NCBI GenBank assembly: GCA_016214695.1
Contig: JACRNY010000005.1
Location: forward strand, 16,372-80,371
Source of the DNA: Nitrosomonadales bacterium
Lineage (GTDB): Bacteria; Pseudomonadota; Gammaproteobacteria; Burkholderiales; Gallionellaceae
Reading direction: 5' to 3'
DNA: 64,000 bases
Of this stretch, positions 37,361 through 47,198 are shown one piece after another. How positions within the stretch are numbered: the stretch's first letter is position 1; each line of letters begins with the position of its first letter. The notes beneath the pieces were generated by a model. The model saw only the letters and a list, made by a program, of their open reading frames with translations. It searched no databases and was not told the DNA's origin. Position numbers and translations under genes: made by a program.

Positions 37361-39121
37361 ATGAGGTTCACTCACATATTGCTGTGTTCGGCTTGTGTCT
37401 CGCTGGCCGCATGTGGCACCAAGCAGCTTACGCCGTCTGACAAGCATCTCCAGCAGAGCAGCCTGGAATCCCCCCAGGCAACCGGAACCATCCCGCAACC
37501 CAGCAAACGCGCCGTCGTCCTTCCCCCGCCGAAGCCCGCAACCAAAGTCGAAACTTATAGTGTCGTCGTCTCCAGCCTTCCGGTACGCGAGATACTGTTC
37601 GCACTGGCACGCGATGCCAAGGTCAACATCGACATCCATCAGGGCATAGAAGGCACCGTCACCCTCAACGCCATCAACCAGACCCTGCCGCAGATCCTCG
37701 ACCGCATCTCCAAGCAAGTGGACATGCGTTACGAACTGGAGAACGGCAACCTGATCGTGATGCCGGACCTGCCCTTCCTGAGAAGTTACAAGATCGATTA
37801 TGTGAACATGACTCGCGATGCTGAAGGTGGTATCGCTAACACCACTCAAGTCGGCGGCGCTGCCACTGGCGGATCCGGTGGCAACAATTCCCAACTTTCC
37901 ATCAAGAACTCTTCCAAAAATCGTTTCTGGGAGACGCTGGAAAAGAACGTCAAAGACATTCTGAGAGAAACTGACAAGGAGGTCGTGGTTTCCCGCCGCG
38001 TCGCGTCCACTGAAGAATCCACAACAAAAGAGAAAGATGAAAAGTCAAACAACAAGGACACGAGCGGCGAGAGTGTCCGTGCTGCCGGAGGCGCAGAACG
38101 TGCGGGGAAGAGCAGCGATCAGGATTACAAGGATTACCAAACGCTGCAAGCTGCGTCGGTGATCTCCAGCCCGGAAGCCGGCATCATTACCGTACGGGCT
38201 ACAGGCAAACAGCATGCGAAGATTCAAGACTTCATCTCACAAGTCATGCGTACTGCGCGTCGTCAGGTACTTATCGAAGCGACCATCGCGGAAGTGCGCC
38301 TGAACAGCAATTATCAACAAGGCATCGATTGGAAGCGGTTGCGTTTGGGGTCGAAGGGTTTTGCGATTTCTCAAAATGCCACGAACTTGGGAACTGGTAA
38401 TGCCTTGAGCGCAACACAAACAGGCCAGATGCTACTTCTGAACTATGTCAATCCAACTTCAAAATTTGGGGATTTGACATCAAATGTTTCACTGCTCGAG
38501 ACTTTCGGCGATGTGAAGGTACTCTCCAGCCCAAAAATCAGCGTGATGAACAACCAGACTGCGATGCTGCGCGTCGTGGACAATCTGGTGTACTTCACCA
38601 TCAAGGCGGACACCGTAACAAACCAGACAACGACCACAACTACATACACAACGACCGCTGTCACCGTACCAACCGGTTTCACTATGAGCGTGACGCCGCA
38701 GATCAATGATAGTGACAGTGTATTGCTTAACTTGCGTCCTTCCATAACACGCCTTCTCCGTTACGTCCCAGATCCTAATCCCGCTTTAAAAATTGCTGGC
38801 GTCACCAGCAGCATCCCGGAAATGCAAACGCGCGAGATGGAGTCGGTGCTTAAGATCGAGAACAACCAGATCGCCATCCTCGGCGGTTTGATGCAGGATG
38901 AAATAAACAATACGACGGATTCAGTTCCTCTGCTGGGTGACATTCCAATTGCTGGTGAGGCCTTCAAGAACCGCAACGACAAGAAGAGCAAAACCGAACT
39001 GGTGATCTTCCTGCGCCCGGTGGTGATCAAGGATGCCAGCATCAATGGCGACTACAGCGATTACAAGGACAATCTGCCGGATGCCGACTTCCTCAAGCCG
39101 GAGAATGAGAAGAAGCCATGA
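37361..39121 (+). CDS. mshL: MSHA biogenesis secretin MshL
   Basis: Outer-membrane secretin through which the pilus passes. The 586 residues begin with a lipoprotein signal (lipobox LAACG). An N-terminal secretin/TonB short domain follows (REILFALARDAKVNIDI), then a Ser/Lys-rich linker (about 155-245) and the secretin barrel. The barrel ends VPLLGDIPIAGEAF and KTELVIFLRPVVI. The tip region around 425-445 is threonine-rich. I start at the ATG at 37361; a frame from 37322 has no lipoprotein signal at its start. Base composition is more AT-rich in parts of the barrel than in neighbours. It overlaps the next gene by 4 bases. Confidence 0.92.
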   Translation: MRFTHILLCSACVSLAACGTKQLTPSDKHLQQSSLESPQATGTIPQPSKRAVVLPPPKPATKVETYSVVVSSLPVREILFALARDAKVNIDIHQGIEGTVTLNAINQTLPQILDRISKQVDMRYELENGNLIVMPDLPFLRSYKIDYVNMTRDAEGGIANTTQVGGAATGGSGGNNSQLSIKNSSKNRFWETLEKNVKDILRETDKEVVVSRRVASTEESTTKEKDEKSNNKDTSGESVRAAGGAERAGKSSDQDYKDYQTLQAASVISSPEAGIITVRATGKQHAKIQDFISQVMRTARRQVLIEATIAEVRLNSNYQQGIDWKRLRLGSKGFAISQNATNLGTGNALSATQTGQMLLLNYVNPTSKFGDLTSNVSLLETFGDVKVLSSPKISVMNNQTAMLRVVDNLVYFTIKADTVTNQTTTTTTYTTTAVTVPTGFTMSVTPQINDSDSVLLNLRPSITRLLRYVPDPNPALKIAGVTSSIPEMQTREMESVLKIENNQIAILGGLMQDEINNTTDSVPLLGDIPIAGEAFKNRNDKKSKTELVIFLRPVVIKDASINGDYSDYKDNLPDADFLKPENEKKP

Positions 39122-40239
39122 GCCTGTTACTCGATGCCCTTAAAAAGTCTGGCGACAGCCCGCAGAAGGGCACCGGGCTATCCGACCTGACACTGGAAGA
39201 ACACACCCCGTCACCCCGCACCGCTTCGTCCGCGCCTGAAACACCTTCACCATCGCGCACCGCCGGAGAAACGTTGTTCGCAGCAAAAAAGAAAAAGGCC
39301 TCTTCTACCATGCGCTGGAAACTTGGATTGGTCCCCACCACCCTGATCATCTGCTCAGTCATCGGTGCCGGCTACGGTTATTACGTCTGGCTGGAACTGC
39401 AACCGCCGAGCCGCCCCGTGGTGGCGCAACGCACCGCTCCGCCGCCCCCGGCGCCTGTTGCCGTTGCCACGTTGCCGCTCGTTCCGCTGGTGCCGCCGCC
39501 TGTGGAGGCCGTCGCCCCGCAACCGGTCGCAGTGCAACCGGAACAGCAGCCCGTGGTCACGGAACAAGCCGAGGATTTCGATACCCCGCGCAGCAAACCC
39601 AGAGCCGCCAAAGCGCGCAGCCGCGCTGCCGGCTCCAATGTCGCGATCCAGCGCAATCCGGAAGGCGATGGCATCAACTCCGCTTTGCTCGAAGCCTGGC
39701 AGGCCTATCAGCGCGGCGACTACGTGACTGCCTCCCAGGGATACCGCCAGGTGCTGGGCAAAGACCCGAACAATCGCGATGCCCTGCTCGGCATGGCGGC
39801 GACCGCACAGCAACAGGGCATGGATGAAGCGGCGCAACGCTATTATCGCCAGCTGCTGGTACTCGATCCTCGCGACCCGGTGGCGCATGCCGCCTTGTCG
39901 ACTTACACACCGGGAGATGCGGCAGACAGCGAAAGCCGCCTCAAGCAGCTGCTGGCCGAGCAGCCCCGCTCCGGCGCACTGCATTTTGCCTTGGGCAACC
40001 TGTACGCGGAGCAATCGAGCTGGGGCGACGCACAGCAGTATTATTTCAATGCCTATTCGCTGGAGCCCACCAACGCACAGTTCGCCTTCAATCTGGCGGT
40101 GAGCCTGGATCATCTCGGACAGCGCAAGCTCGCTGCCCAGCATTACCAGCAGGCTTTGCAGCTCGATGCTTCAAGCAATTCCGGCTTCGACCACGCACAA
40201 GCACAACAACGCTTGAATGAACTGACAACCGCTCGCTGA
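39118..40239 (+). CDS. mshN: TPR protein, MshN-like pilus assembly protein
   Basis: A 373-residue inner-membrane protein: cytoplasmic N-terminus starting MSLLLDALKKSGDSPQKG, one membrane helix (about 68-86, TTLIICSVIGAGYGYYVWL), a Pro/Val-rich periplasmic linker (about 88-170) and TPR repeats (about 182-370, including ALLEAWQAYQRGDYVTASQGY). Position between the secretin and the motor ATPase matches MshN. It overlaps mshL by 4 bases. Confidence 0.82.
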   Translation: MSLLLDALKKSGDSPQKGTGLSDLTLEEHTPSPRTASSAPETPSPSRTAGETLFAAKKKKASSTMRWKLGLVPTTLIICSVIGAGYGYYVWLELQPPSRPVVAQRTAPPPPAPVAVATLPLVPLVPPPVEAVAPQPVAVQPEQQPVVTEQAEDFDTPRSKPRAAKARSRAAGSNVAIQRNPEGDGINSALLEAWQAYQRGDYVTASQGYRQVLGKDPNNRDALLGMAATAQQQGMDEAAQRYYRQLLVLDPRDPVAHAALSTYTPGDAADSESRLKQLLAEQPRSGALHFALGNLYAEQSSWGDAQQYYFNAYSLEPTNAQFAFNLAVSLDHLGQRKLAAQHYQQALQLDASSNSGFDHAQAQQRLNELTTAR

Positions 40240-40246
40240 GGACACG

Positions 40247-41953
40247 ATGGCTGCACCGCAAGCACAGAGCCAGCAGCCCATCGGGCACTTGCTGATAGCC
40301 AAGGGAGTGATCAGCGAAGACCAGCTTCGCATCGCCACCCAGGAACAGAACAAGTCCCCGCAGCCCCTGGGACGCCTGCTGGTACGCCTCGGCTTCCTGT
40401 CCGAAGCGACCATCCGCGACGTGCTGTCCGAGAACCTCGGACAGGAGAGCGTCGACCTGTCCAACGTCATCGTCGACCCCGCCGCGATCGTGCTGGTCCC
40501 GAAAGAGATCGCCCGCCGCTACATCCTGCTGCCGCTGTCGGTCGATGCCGTCAACAAGAACCTGACCATCGCGATCGCCGATCCGGACAACATCATCGCG
40601 CTCGACCAGGTGCGTGCGTTGTTGCGCGACGAGTACCGTCTGGTCACCCAGCTCGCCAGCGAATCGGACATCCTGCGCGCCATCGACCAGTACTACGGCT
40701 TCGAGCTCTCCATCGACGGCATCCTGCACGAGATCGAGCCGGGCGAGATGGAGCACCAGAACCTCCAGCAGGGGGTGAACGAATTCAGCCAGCCGGTGGT
40801 GCGCCTGATCGACGCGCTGCTCACCGAGGCGGTGCAGCAAGGCGCATCGGACATCCACTTCGAACCGGAAAGCAGCTTCCTGCGTATCCGCTACCGCGTC
40901 GACGGCGTGCTGCGCCAGGTTCGCAGCCTGCACAAGAGTTTCTGGCCGGCCATGGTGGTGCGCATGAAGGTGATGAGCGGCATGAACATCGCCGAGACGC
41001 GCGCGCCGCAGGACGGCCGCATCTCGCTGCGCCTGTCCGGCCGCCCCATCGACTTCCGCGTCGCTTCGCACCCGACCTCGTACGGCGAGAACCTGGTGCT
41101 GCGTATCCTGGACCGCCAGAAAGGCATCGTGCCGATCAACCAGATCGGCCTCGACGACGCGGCGCTCAACACGCTCAAGACCATCATCGCCAAGCCGGAA
41201 GGCATCGTGCTGGTGACTGGTCCGACCGGCTCCGGCAAAACGACCACGCTGTATTCGGTGCTGAACCACGTCAACACCGAGTCGGTCAACATCATGACCC
41301 TGGAAGACCCGGTGGAATACCCCATCCCGCTGATCCGCCAGAGCTCGGTGAACGAGGCGGCGAAACTGGACTTCGCCAGCGGTATCCGCTCCCTGATGCG
41401 CCAGGACCCGGACATCATCCTGGTCGGCGAGATCCGCGACCATCCGACCGCCGAGATGGCGTTCCGCGCCGCCATGACCGGCCACCAGGTGTATTCGACG
41501 TTGCACACCAACTCGGCCATCGGCGCGATCCCGCGCTTGCTCGACATCGGCATCCTGCCCGACATCATGGCCGGCAACATCATCGGCATCGTCGCCCAGC
41601 GACTGGTGCGGGTACTGTGCCGCCATTGCAAATACCCGTACCACCCCGATCATTCCGAATGCAAGATGCTCGGCGTGCGCCATGACGAGAACATCACCAT
41701 CTATCGCGCCGCCGGCTGCGATGCCTGTCATCACCAGGGCTACACCGGACGCCAGGCGATCATGGAGATCCTCAAGATGGACAGCGACATGGATGACCTG
41801 ATCGCGCGTCGCGCCAGCATCCGCGACCTCAAGAACAGCGCGCTGGAACACGGCTTCCGCCCGCTGGCACAAGACGGCATCCGCCGCATCCTGCAGGGCG
41901 TCACCTCCATCGCCGAGGTCTCGCGCGTGGTCGACCTGAGCGACCGGATGTAA
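40247..41953 (+). CDS. mshE: MSHA pilus extension ATPase MshE
   Basis: Hexameric GspE/PilB-type ATPase that polymerises the pilus. The 568 residues have an N-terminal MshEN domain with two repeats (QPIGHLLIAKGVISEDQL and PLGRLLVRLGFLSEATI), the type that binds cyclic di-GMP in known MshE. The ATPase core has Walker A GPTGSGKTTTLYS, Asp box (LEDPVEYPI), Walker B DPDIILVGEIRD and His box. A tetracysteine zinc site follows (CRHC, then CDAC). Pilus extension is therefore probably controlled by cyclic di-GMP. A GAGGACAC site precedes the ATG. Confidence 0.94.
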   Translation: MAAPQAQSQQPIGHLLIAKGVISEDQLRIATQEQNKSPQPLGRLLVRLGFLSEATIRDVLSENLGQESVDLSNVIVDPAAIVLVPKEIARRYILLPLSVDAVNKNLTIAIADPDNIIALDQVRALLRDEYRLVTQLASESDILRAIDQYYGFELSIDGILHEIEPGEMEHQNLQQGVNEFSQPVVRLIDALLTEAVQQGASDIHFEPESSFLRIRYRVDGVLRQVRSLHKSFWPAMVVRMKVMSGMNIAETRAPQDGRISLRLSGRPIDFRVASHPTSYGENLVLRILDRQKGIVPINQIGLDDAALNTLKTIIAKPEGIVLVTGPTGSGKTTTLYSVLNHVNTESVNIMTLEDPVEYPIPLIRQSSVNEAAKLDFASGIRSLMRQDPDIILVGEIRDHPTAEMAFRAAMTGHQVYSTLHTNSAIGAIPRLLDIGILPDIMAGNIIGIVAQRLVRVLCRHCKYPYHPDHSECKMLGVRHDENITIYRAAGCDACHHQGYTGRQAIMEILKMDSDMDDLIARRASIRDLKNSALEHGFRPLAQDGIRRILQGVTSIAEVSRVVDLSDRM

Positions 41954-41963
41954 GCAGGCTGCC

Positions 41964-43166
41964 ATGGCACTCTATTCTTACAAGGCCATCGATAGCGCCG
42001 GCAAGACCGCCAAAGGCCTGCAGGACGCCGGCAATCTGATCGACCTCGAGATGCGCCTGAAGCGCGGGGGGCTCGACCTCATCAGCGCCAAGGAAGAAGA
42101 GAACGCGATCGCCTTCGGCAGCAGCAAGATCAAGCGCACCGACCTCATCACCTTCTTCTTCAACCTCGAACAACTCGTCCGTGCCGGCGTACCGCTGCTG
42201 GAGTGTCTGGGCGACCTGCGCGACAGCATGGAAGAAGCCTCCTTCCGCGAAATCATCGCCAGCTTGGTCGAATCCATCGAGAGCGGCAAGAAACTCTCGC
42301 AGGCCATGGCCGAACACCCCAACGCCTTCGACAAGATCACCGTCAGCCTCACCCGCGCCGGCGAGGACAGCGGACGCCTGGTCGAAGTGTTCGCCCACCT
42401 CACCGAGTCGCTCAAGTGGCAGGACGAGATGGCCTCGCAGACCAAGAGCATGATGATCTATCCGCTCTTCGTCGGCACCGTGGTATTGGCCATCACCTTC
42501 TTCCTGATGATCTATCTGGTGCCGCAACTGGTCGGCTTCATCAAGGGCATGGGTCAGGAGATACCGATCCAGACGCGCATCCTGCTGGCGACATCGTCCT
42601 TCTTCGTCAATTACTGGTATGTCCTGTTGCTGACCCCGCCGGTGCTGTTCGGCGTCTACAAGGTCGCGCTGATCAGCAAGCCGGAGCTGCAATACCACGT
42701 GGACAACCTCAAGCTGCATATCTGGCCCACCGGCCCCATCCTGCGCAAGATCATCCTGGCGCGTTTCGCAAACACCTTCGCCATGATGTACAGCTCGGGC
42801 ATCACCATCCTCGACTGCATCGCCAACTCGCGCGATCTGGTGAATAATCAGGTTCTCGCGAAAAGTTTGCAGAACGTGATGCACGATATCGAAGCGGGCA
42901 AGAACCTCACGCAAAGCTTCCAGCAGGCGGCCATCTTCCCGCCGCTGGTTGTGCGCATGCTGAAAGTGGGCGAAGCCACCGGCCAGCTCGATCAGGCCCT
43001 GCTCAACGTCAGCTATTTCTATGACCGCGATGTGAAAGAATCGATCAAACGAGTGCAGGCGCTGATCGAACCGACCATGACCATCGTGCTTGGCGCGCTG
43101 CTGGGCTGGGTGATGCTGTCGGTTCTGTCGCCGATCTACGACCTCATCAGCAAGGTGAAAATCTAA
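41964..43166 (+). CDS. mshG: Pilus platform protein MshG (GspF/PilC family)
   Basis: Inner-membrane platform on which the ATPase acts. The 400 residues have the GspF pattern: N-terminal YSYKAIDSAGKTAKG, two cytoplasmic helical repeats (RAGVPLLECLGDLRDSM and YSSGITILDCIANSRDLV) and three membrane helices at about 170-195, 218-240 and 372-395. It overlaps the next gene by one base. Confidence 0.93.
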   Translation: MALYSYKAIDSAGKTAKGLQDAGNLIDLEMRLKRGGLDLISAKEEENAIAFGSSKIKRTDLITFFFNLEQLVRAGVPLLECLGDLRDSMEEASFREIIASLVESIESGKKLSQAMAEHPNAFDKITVSLTRAGEDSGRLVEVFAHLTESLKWQDEMASQTKSMMIYPLFVGTVVLAITFFLMIYLVPQLVGFIKGMGQEIPIQTRILLATSSFFVNYWYVLLLTPPVLFGVYKVALISKPELQYHVDNLKLHIWPTGPILRKIILARFANTFAMMYSSGITILDCIANSRDLVNNQVLAKSLQNVMHDIEAGKNLTQSFQQAAIFPPLVVRMLKVGEATGQLDQALLNVSYFYDRDVKESIKRVQALIEPTMTIVLGALLGWVMLSVLSPIYDLISKVKI

Positions 43167-44647
43167 TGGCCCGCACCCTGTTATTCCTCAGCGCAGACTC
43201 CTTCCACGCCTCCATCTGGAACGGCGGCAAGCTGGGTGCGCCGCAATATTTCTCCAACGATTCCGATGGCCGCGAACAGTTCTCCGTTTTCCTGAAAAGG
43301 CATCGCAACCAGGCCTACCTGCTGGTTGACGTCATCGAAGAGGACTTCCGCCTCGAGACCGTACCGCACCTGATCGGACCGGCCCGCAGGGATCTGCTGG
43401 AGAGAAAATTCGAGCAGTTCTACCGCGGATCGCCGTTCCGCCAGGCCACCCTGCTGCACCGCCAGGAAGAAGGCCGCCGCGACGACGAGATGCTGTTCTC
43501 GGCGCTCACCAACCCGCAGCGCATCTCGCCCTGGCTGGATGCCCTGCTGGCGAACCAGATCCCGCTGGTCGGCATCTACTCGCTGCCCAACATCAGCACA
43601 CCGCTGATCAAGAGCATCGATTCCGACCATGTTCTGCTGCTGACCTGGGAAAAAGACGCCGGCCTGCGCCAGACCTACTTCAACAACAAGCGTCTGCATT
43701 TCTCGCGCCTGATCCCGATCAACGGCGACAGCGACGCATTCAGCCAATCGGTCGCCACCGAGACACCGCGCACCCAGCAGTACCTGAAGAGCCTGAGCCT
43801 GCCCCCGCCGGGCGAAGTGCTGGACGTGTACATCATCTGCCATGCGAACGACCGCGCCGGACTGCAGGCGCATCTCGAAGTCAACAGCGACCTGCGCTAC
43901 ACCTACCTGGACATCGAGGAGCTGGCCAGGCGCATCAAGTCCAAAAACGAGTACGCCAGCTCGGATGCCACACCGCTGCTGCTGCACCTGCTCGCCGCCA
44001 CCCCGCCAAAGAGCCATTACGCGAATTCTGAGCACACGCACTTCCATACGATGTGCCAGCTGCGCCGCATCCTGTTCGGCATCGCAGCAACGATCGCCCT
44101 CGTCAGCGGACTGTGGGCAGGCCTCGCCATCATGCAAGGTCGCGATTCCGTCGCGGAAACCGAACCGATCCGCATGCAGACCGAACGCGTCCAGCAGCAG
44201 ACCCAGCAGATCCAGCGCAGCTTCGCCAACACCACGGTTCCCGCAGCTGACATGAAGACGGCCGTGCTGCTTGCGCGCAAACTGAGCCAATACACCCCGC
44301 CGCCGGAAGACCTCCTGCGCGGGTTGTCGCACGTGCTGGACAAGTACAGCCAGATCGAGGTGGACAAGCTCGGCTGGCAACCCAGCGCAGCGGATGCCGC
44401 CCCCTCTGCCTATCCGGCGCATGTCATCACCTTCGAAGGCAGCCTCGCGGACTTTGGCACCGACGTCCGCAGGGCGCTCGACTACCTTGACCGCTTCCAG
44501 CAAGCGCTCGTGCTGCAGGGGTATACTGTCAAGGCGGAAAAGCTGCCGTTCGATGTCAGTTCGCAGGGCAGCATCAGCGACGACATCAAGAGCAAGGGCC
44601 GTTCCGCACAGTTCACGCTAAAGATCATCTGGAGACAGAAAGAATGA
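43166..44647 (+). CDS. PilM/PilN-like (GspL-type) pilus assembly protein
   Basis: A 493-residue protein with a cytoplasmic N-terminal part (1-290), one membrane helix (about 299-317, ILFGIAATIALVSGLWAGL) and a periplasmic part with a coiled coil (about 325-355) and a PilN-like alpha-beta domain (about 400-490). The layout is that of a fused PilM-PilN or GspL. The cytoplasmic part has no clear actin-like ATP motifs. In other MSHA clusters the matching proteins (MshI/MshJ) lie before mshL; here the gene comes after mshG. Assignment rests on layout and position. Confidence 0.65.
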   Translation: MARTLLFLSADSFHASIWNGGKLGAPQYFSNDSDGREQFSVFLKRHRNQAYLLVDVIEEDFRLETVPHLIGPARRDLLERKFEQFYRGSPFRQATLLHRQEEGRRDDEMLFSALTNPQRISPWLDALLANQIPLVGIYSLPNISTPLIKSIDSDHVLLLTWEKDAGLRQTYFNNKRLHFSRLIPINGDSDAFSQSVATETPRTQQYLKSLSLPPPGEVLDVYIICHANDRAGLQAHLEVNSDLRYTYLDIEELARRIKSKNEYASSDATPLLLHLLAATPPKSHYANSEHTHFHTMCQLRRILFGIAATIALVSGLWAGLAIMQGRDSVAETEPIRMQTERVQQQTQQIQRSFANTTVPAADMKTAVLLARKLSQYTPPPEDLLRGLSHVLDKYSQIEVDKLGWQPSAADAAPSAYPAHVITFEGSLADFGTDVRRALDYLDRFQQALVLQGYTVKAEKLPFDVSSQGSISDDIKSKGRSAQFTLKIIWRQKE

Positions 44648-45240
44648 GCTTCTCCAAAAACGACCTGCCTTTCCTCAAATGGAGCCTGGGCGCCCTGGCG
44701 CTCAGCATCGCGCTGGCCGGCGGCATGATCACCTACAGCGACAGCTATCGGGAGCAATCGCAGAAAGCCCGTCTGGAAGCGCAGCAGCAATTGACCAACG
44801 CGCGTACCCAGCTCATCGCAGCGCAAGGCGACCTGGAGAACATGTCGGCGTACTCGCTCGAATATGTGGCGCTGCAGGACCAGAAGGTCATCGGCAGTGA
44901 ACAGCGCCTGGACTGGATAGAAGGCATGGAAAGATTGCGCCAGCAAAGCCTCGTGCTCGACTTCAAGTACACCATCGCCCCGCAGCAGGCATATGCCCCC
45001 AATCCTCCGCTGGATGCAGGCAACTTCGCACTCAACCGCAGCAACATGTCGTTGCAGATCGACCTGTTGCATGAAGAGCAGTTGCTGAAGTTCGTCTCTG
45101 CCTTGCGCGCCCAGCTGAAAGGCTGGTTCATGCTCGACGGGTGCAATCTCAGCCGCGCGATCCCAGGCAGCGAGGCTTCTCCACTCAAGGCTGAATGTAC
45201 GGGCGGCTTGTTCACCATGAAGAACAGGAACATCCCATGA
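44644..45240 (+). CDS. PilO/GspM-like pilus assembly protein
   Basis: A 198-residue bitopic protein: short cytoplasmic start, a membrane helix (about 13-33, LGALALSIALAGGMITY), a coiled coil (about 38-75) and a small periplasmic alpha-beta domain. This is the PilO/MshJ/GspM layout. It overlaps both neighbours by 4 bases, so it is made together with the PilN-like protein, its likely partner. Confidence 0.7.
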   Translation: MSFSKNDLPFLKWSLGALALSIALAGGMITYSDSYREQSQKARLEAQQQLTNARTQLIAAQGDLENMSAYSLEYVALQDQKVIGSEQRLDWIEGMERLRQQSLVLDFKYTIAPQQAYAPNPPLDAGNFALNRSNMSLQIDLLHEEQLLKFVSALRAQLKGWFMLDGCNLSRAIPGSEASPLKAECTGGLFTMKNRNIP

Positions 45241-45603
45241 ACAAGCACCTGATAGCACTGACCATACTGGCTCTGCTCCCCACCGCGCACGCGGGCGAGT
45301 TGGGACGCCTGTTCAACACCCCGCAACAGCGCCAGCAACTGGAATACCAGGAAGCGAGCGACTACAAGGAAGACGCGGGGGGGCAACACTATCCGCAACC
45401 ACATCATCGTCAACGGCGTCGTGCAGAAACAGGGCGGCAACCGCATCATCTGGGTCAATGGCAATCCCCAGGCTGCGGGACGTGGCAACGACAACACGCC
45501 AGCTGCCGTCGCCGTCACCGTGCCAGGCAAGGACCGGCCGGTACATACCAAGGTCGGGCAGAAAATCCTGCTTGAGCAACCTCCGGCTCAGCCCACAGAG
45601 TAA
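45237..45603 (+). pseudogene. Frameshifted small periplasmic pilus protein (MshK-like position)
   Basis: The gene starts MNKHLIALTILALLPTAHAG, a clear signal peptide, and runs to a run of seven G at 45378-45384. Beyond it the sensible protein continues in another frame: NTIRNHIIVNGVVQKQGG and then WVNGNPQ, ending at the stop at 45603 with VGQKILLEQPPAQPTE. Removing one G joins the two parts into about 121 residues. The frame that is open after the G run is Arg/His-rich and looks wrong. The ATG overlaps the upstream stop by 4 bases. The cause may be a sequencing error, decay or slipped-strand phase variation. The family is probably the small secretin-linked protein of MSHA clusters. Confidence 0.7.
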
Positions 45604-45614
45604 GCGAGCAAATC

Positions 45615-47198
45615 ATGCACTCCCGCGGATCGAACCGACACAAGCAACAGGGTGGCGCTTTCATCGTGATGCTGGTCATCATGGTCCTCGGCTTCGCCGC
45701 CGTAATGGTCGGCTCGCTCACGGGAGTGGGCCAGATGGCCGCCAATAACATGAAGTCTGGTGAAACGCTGCAGCAGGCCAAGGACGCACTGATCGCCTAT
45801 GCGGTGAGCGACGAAAATCGCCCGGGCGAGTTGCCCTGCCCGGATGTGGACAACGATGGCTCGTTGACGCTTAACGTCGATTACACAGGCGGTGCTGGCA
45901 ATCCCTGCACAAGCCTTGTAGGCAGACTGCCCTGGAAGGCCCTGGGTATCCCCGACCTGCGCGACCCCTCCGGGGAACGTCTCTGGTATGCCGTTTCCGA
46001 CCCGTTCCATGCCGGCGCTTCGGCGACGCTGAACAGCGAAACCACAGGCACCATCACCCTCACCGGCACCGCCAGCAACCTGATTGCCATCGTGTTCGCT
46101 CCAGGGCGCCCCTTGTCCGGCCAGAGCCGCATCACCGCGAACGAAAACAACTACAGCCATTACCTTGAGAGTGTCGACACACCGGCCACCATCTTTCACC
46201 AGTCGACACCGAACGACCACGAGGGCGGTGCATACACCTATAACGACCACCTGGTATACATCACCCACAACAATCTGCTGCCGCTCGTTGAGAAGCGCAT
46301 CGCGCGTGAAACGAAAAAATGCCTGGACACCTATGCGGCAAGTTCCTTCAACAAGTACCCCTGGCCGGCCCTCGTCTCCACCGGTGCTTACGTCGCCACC
46401 TCCGGCACACTGTTCGGCAGGGTCCCGACCATACCGACGCTGAACTCCACCTATACACCGACCGACCCTTGGATCATCGACATGCTCGATTATCTGGTCG
46501 ACTTGCAGACCGCCCTGGATGCCTTCGCTGCGAATAACAACGCGACCACGCGGAGCAACCTTGATAACGTCGGGAACAATCTCAACAACGTCGCAGACGA
46601 TATCGTCGACGCCACCTCGCCGGCATACCCGGCAAATGTGGTGGCAGTCGCGACACCCGCCAAATCCGCCGGCAGCCGCGCAGAACACCTGGCAAATGGC
46701 GACGTCCACTGGGACGGCACGCCTTACACCGTCGCCGATGTTCAATACCGCATCGACCAGGCCAATGCCGCACTAAGTTCGCTCTCCACCACGCCAGAGG
46801 ACCCGCAATTGCAACCCACGTGGCCGAGTGGATGCTTCACCGCCTCGTATTGGAGCTCATGGAAGAGCCAGGTCTTCTATCAGGTCGCCAGCGGCTACAA
46901 GCCCGGCACGGTGTCTCCTGCATGCGGCGGTTCCTGCCTCAGCGTCTCCACCAACGGTGTTGCCAATACCGGCTCGGGCAGCTATCGGGCCGTGGTAGTC
47001 GTCGCGGGGAAGAAAGTCGGCACCCAGACCCGGGCGGCCCAGACTGTCGACCAGTACCTTGAGGGCGGCAACCAGAACAACCGCGACGTCGCGCCGTTCA
47101 GCAACCTGTCGTTCGTAACTTATCGTTCGTCCGATACCGGCTTCTCAACCTTGAATGACCAGACAGCATGTCTGGATGGGAACATCAATTGCAATTAA
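45615..47198 (+). CDS. Large pilin-like protein of the pilus operon
   Basis: A 527-residue protein with a short basic N-terminus, one hydrophobic helix (about 14-36, GGAFIVMLVIMVLGFAAVMV) and a large extracytoplasmic domain with paired cysteines. It lacks the GF-E prepilin cleavage signature, resembling PilX/TadG-type membrane-tethered pilin-like proteins. Segments ALIAYAVSDENRPGELPCPD and GRLPWKALGIPDLRDP match the next gene's [15 protein letters not shown] and [10 protein letters not shown], so the two share a domain. It may cap the pilus or initiate it. Function is inference. Weak ribosome site. Confidence 0.65.
   Translation: MHSRGSNRHKQQGGAFIVMLVIMVLGFAAVMVGSLTGVGQMAANNMKSGETLQQAKDALIAYAVSDENRPGELPCPDVDNDGSLTLNVDYTGGAGNPCTSLVGRLPWKALGIPDLRDPSGERLWYAVSDPFHAGASATLNSETTGTITLTGTASNLIAIVFAPGRPLSGQSRITANENNYSHYLESVDTPATIFHQSTPNDHEGGAYTYNDHLVYITHNNLLPLVEKRIARETKKCLDTYAASSFNKYPWPALVSTGAYVATSGTLFGRVPTIPTLNSTYTPTDPWIIDMLDYLVDLQTALDAFAANNNATTRSNLDNVGNNLNNVADDIVDATSPAYPANVVAVATPAKSAGSRAEHLANGDVHWDGTPYTVADVQYRIDQANAALSSLSTTPEDPQLQPTWPSGCFTASYWSSWKSQVFYQVASGYKPGTVSPACGGSCLSVSTNGVANTGSGSYRAVVVVAGKKVGTQTRAAQTVDQYLEGGNQNNRDVAPFSNLSFVTYRSSDTGFSTLNDQTACLDGNINCN

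Noticed and set aside
37800..38800. Foreign segment inside mshL because of lower GC content
   Set aside because: The reading frame and secretin motifs are continuous; variable linker and gate regions of secretins often differ in composition. Not strong enough without codon statistics.
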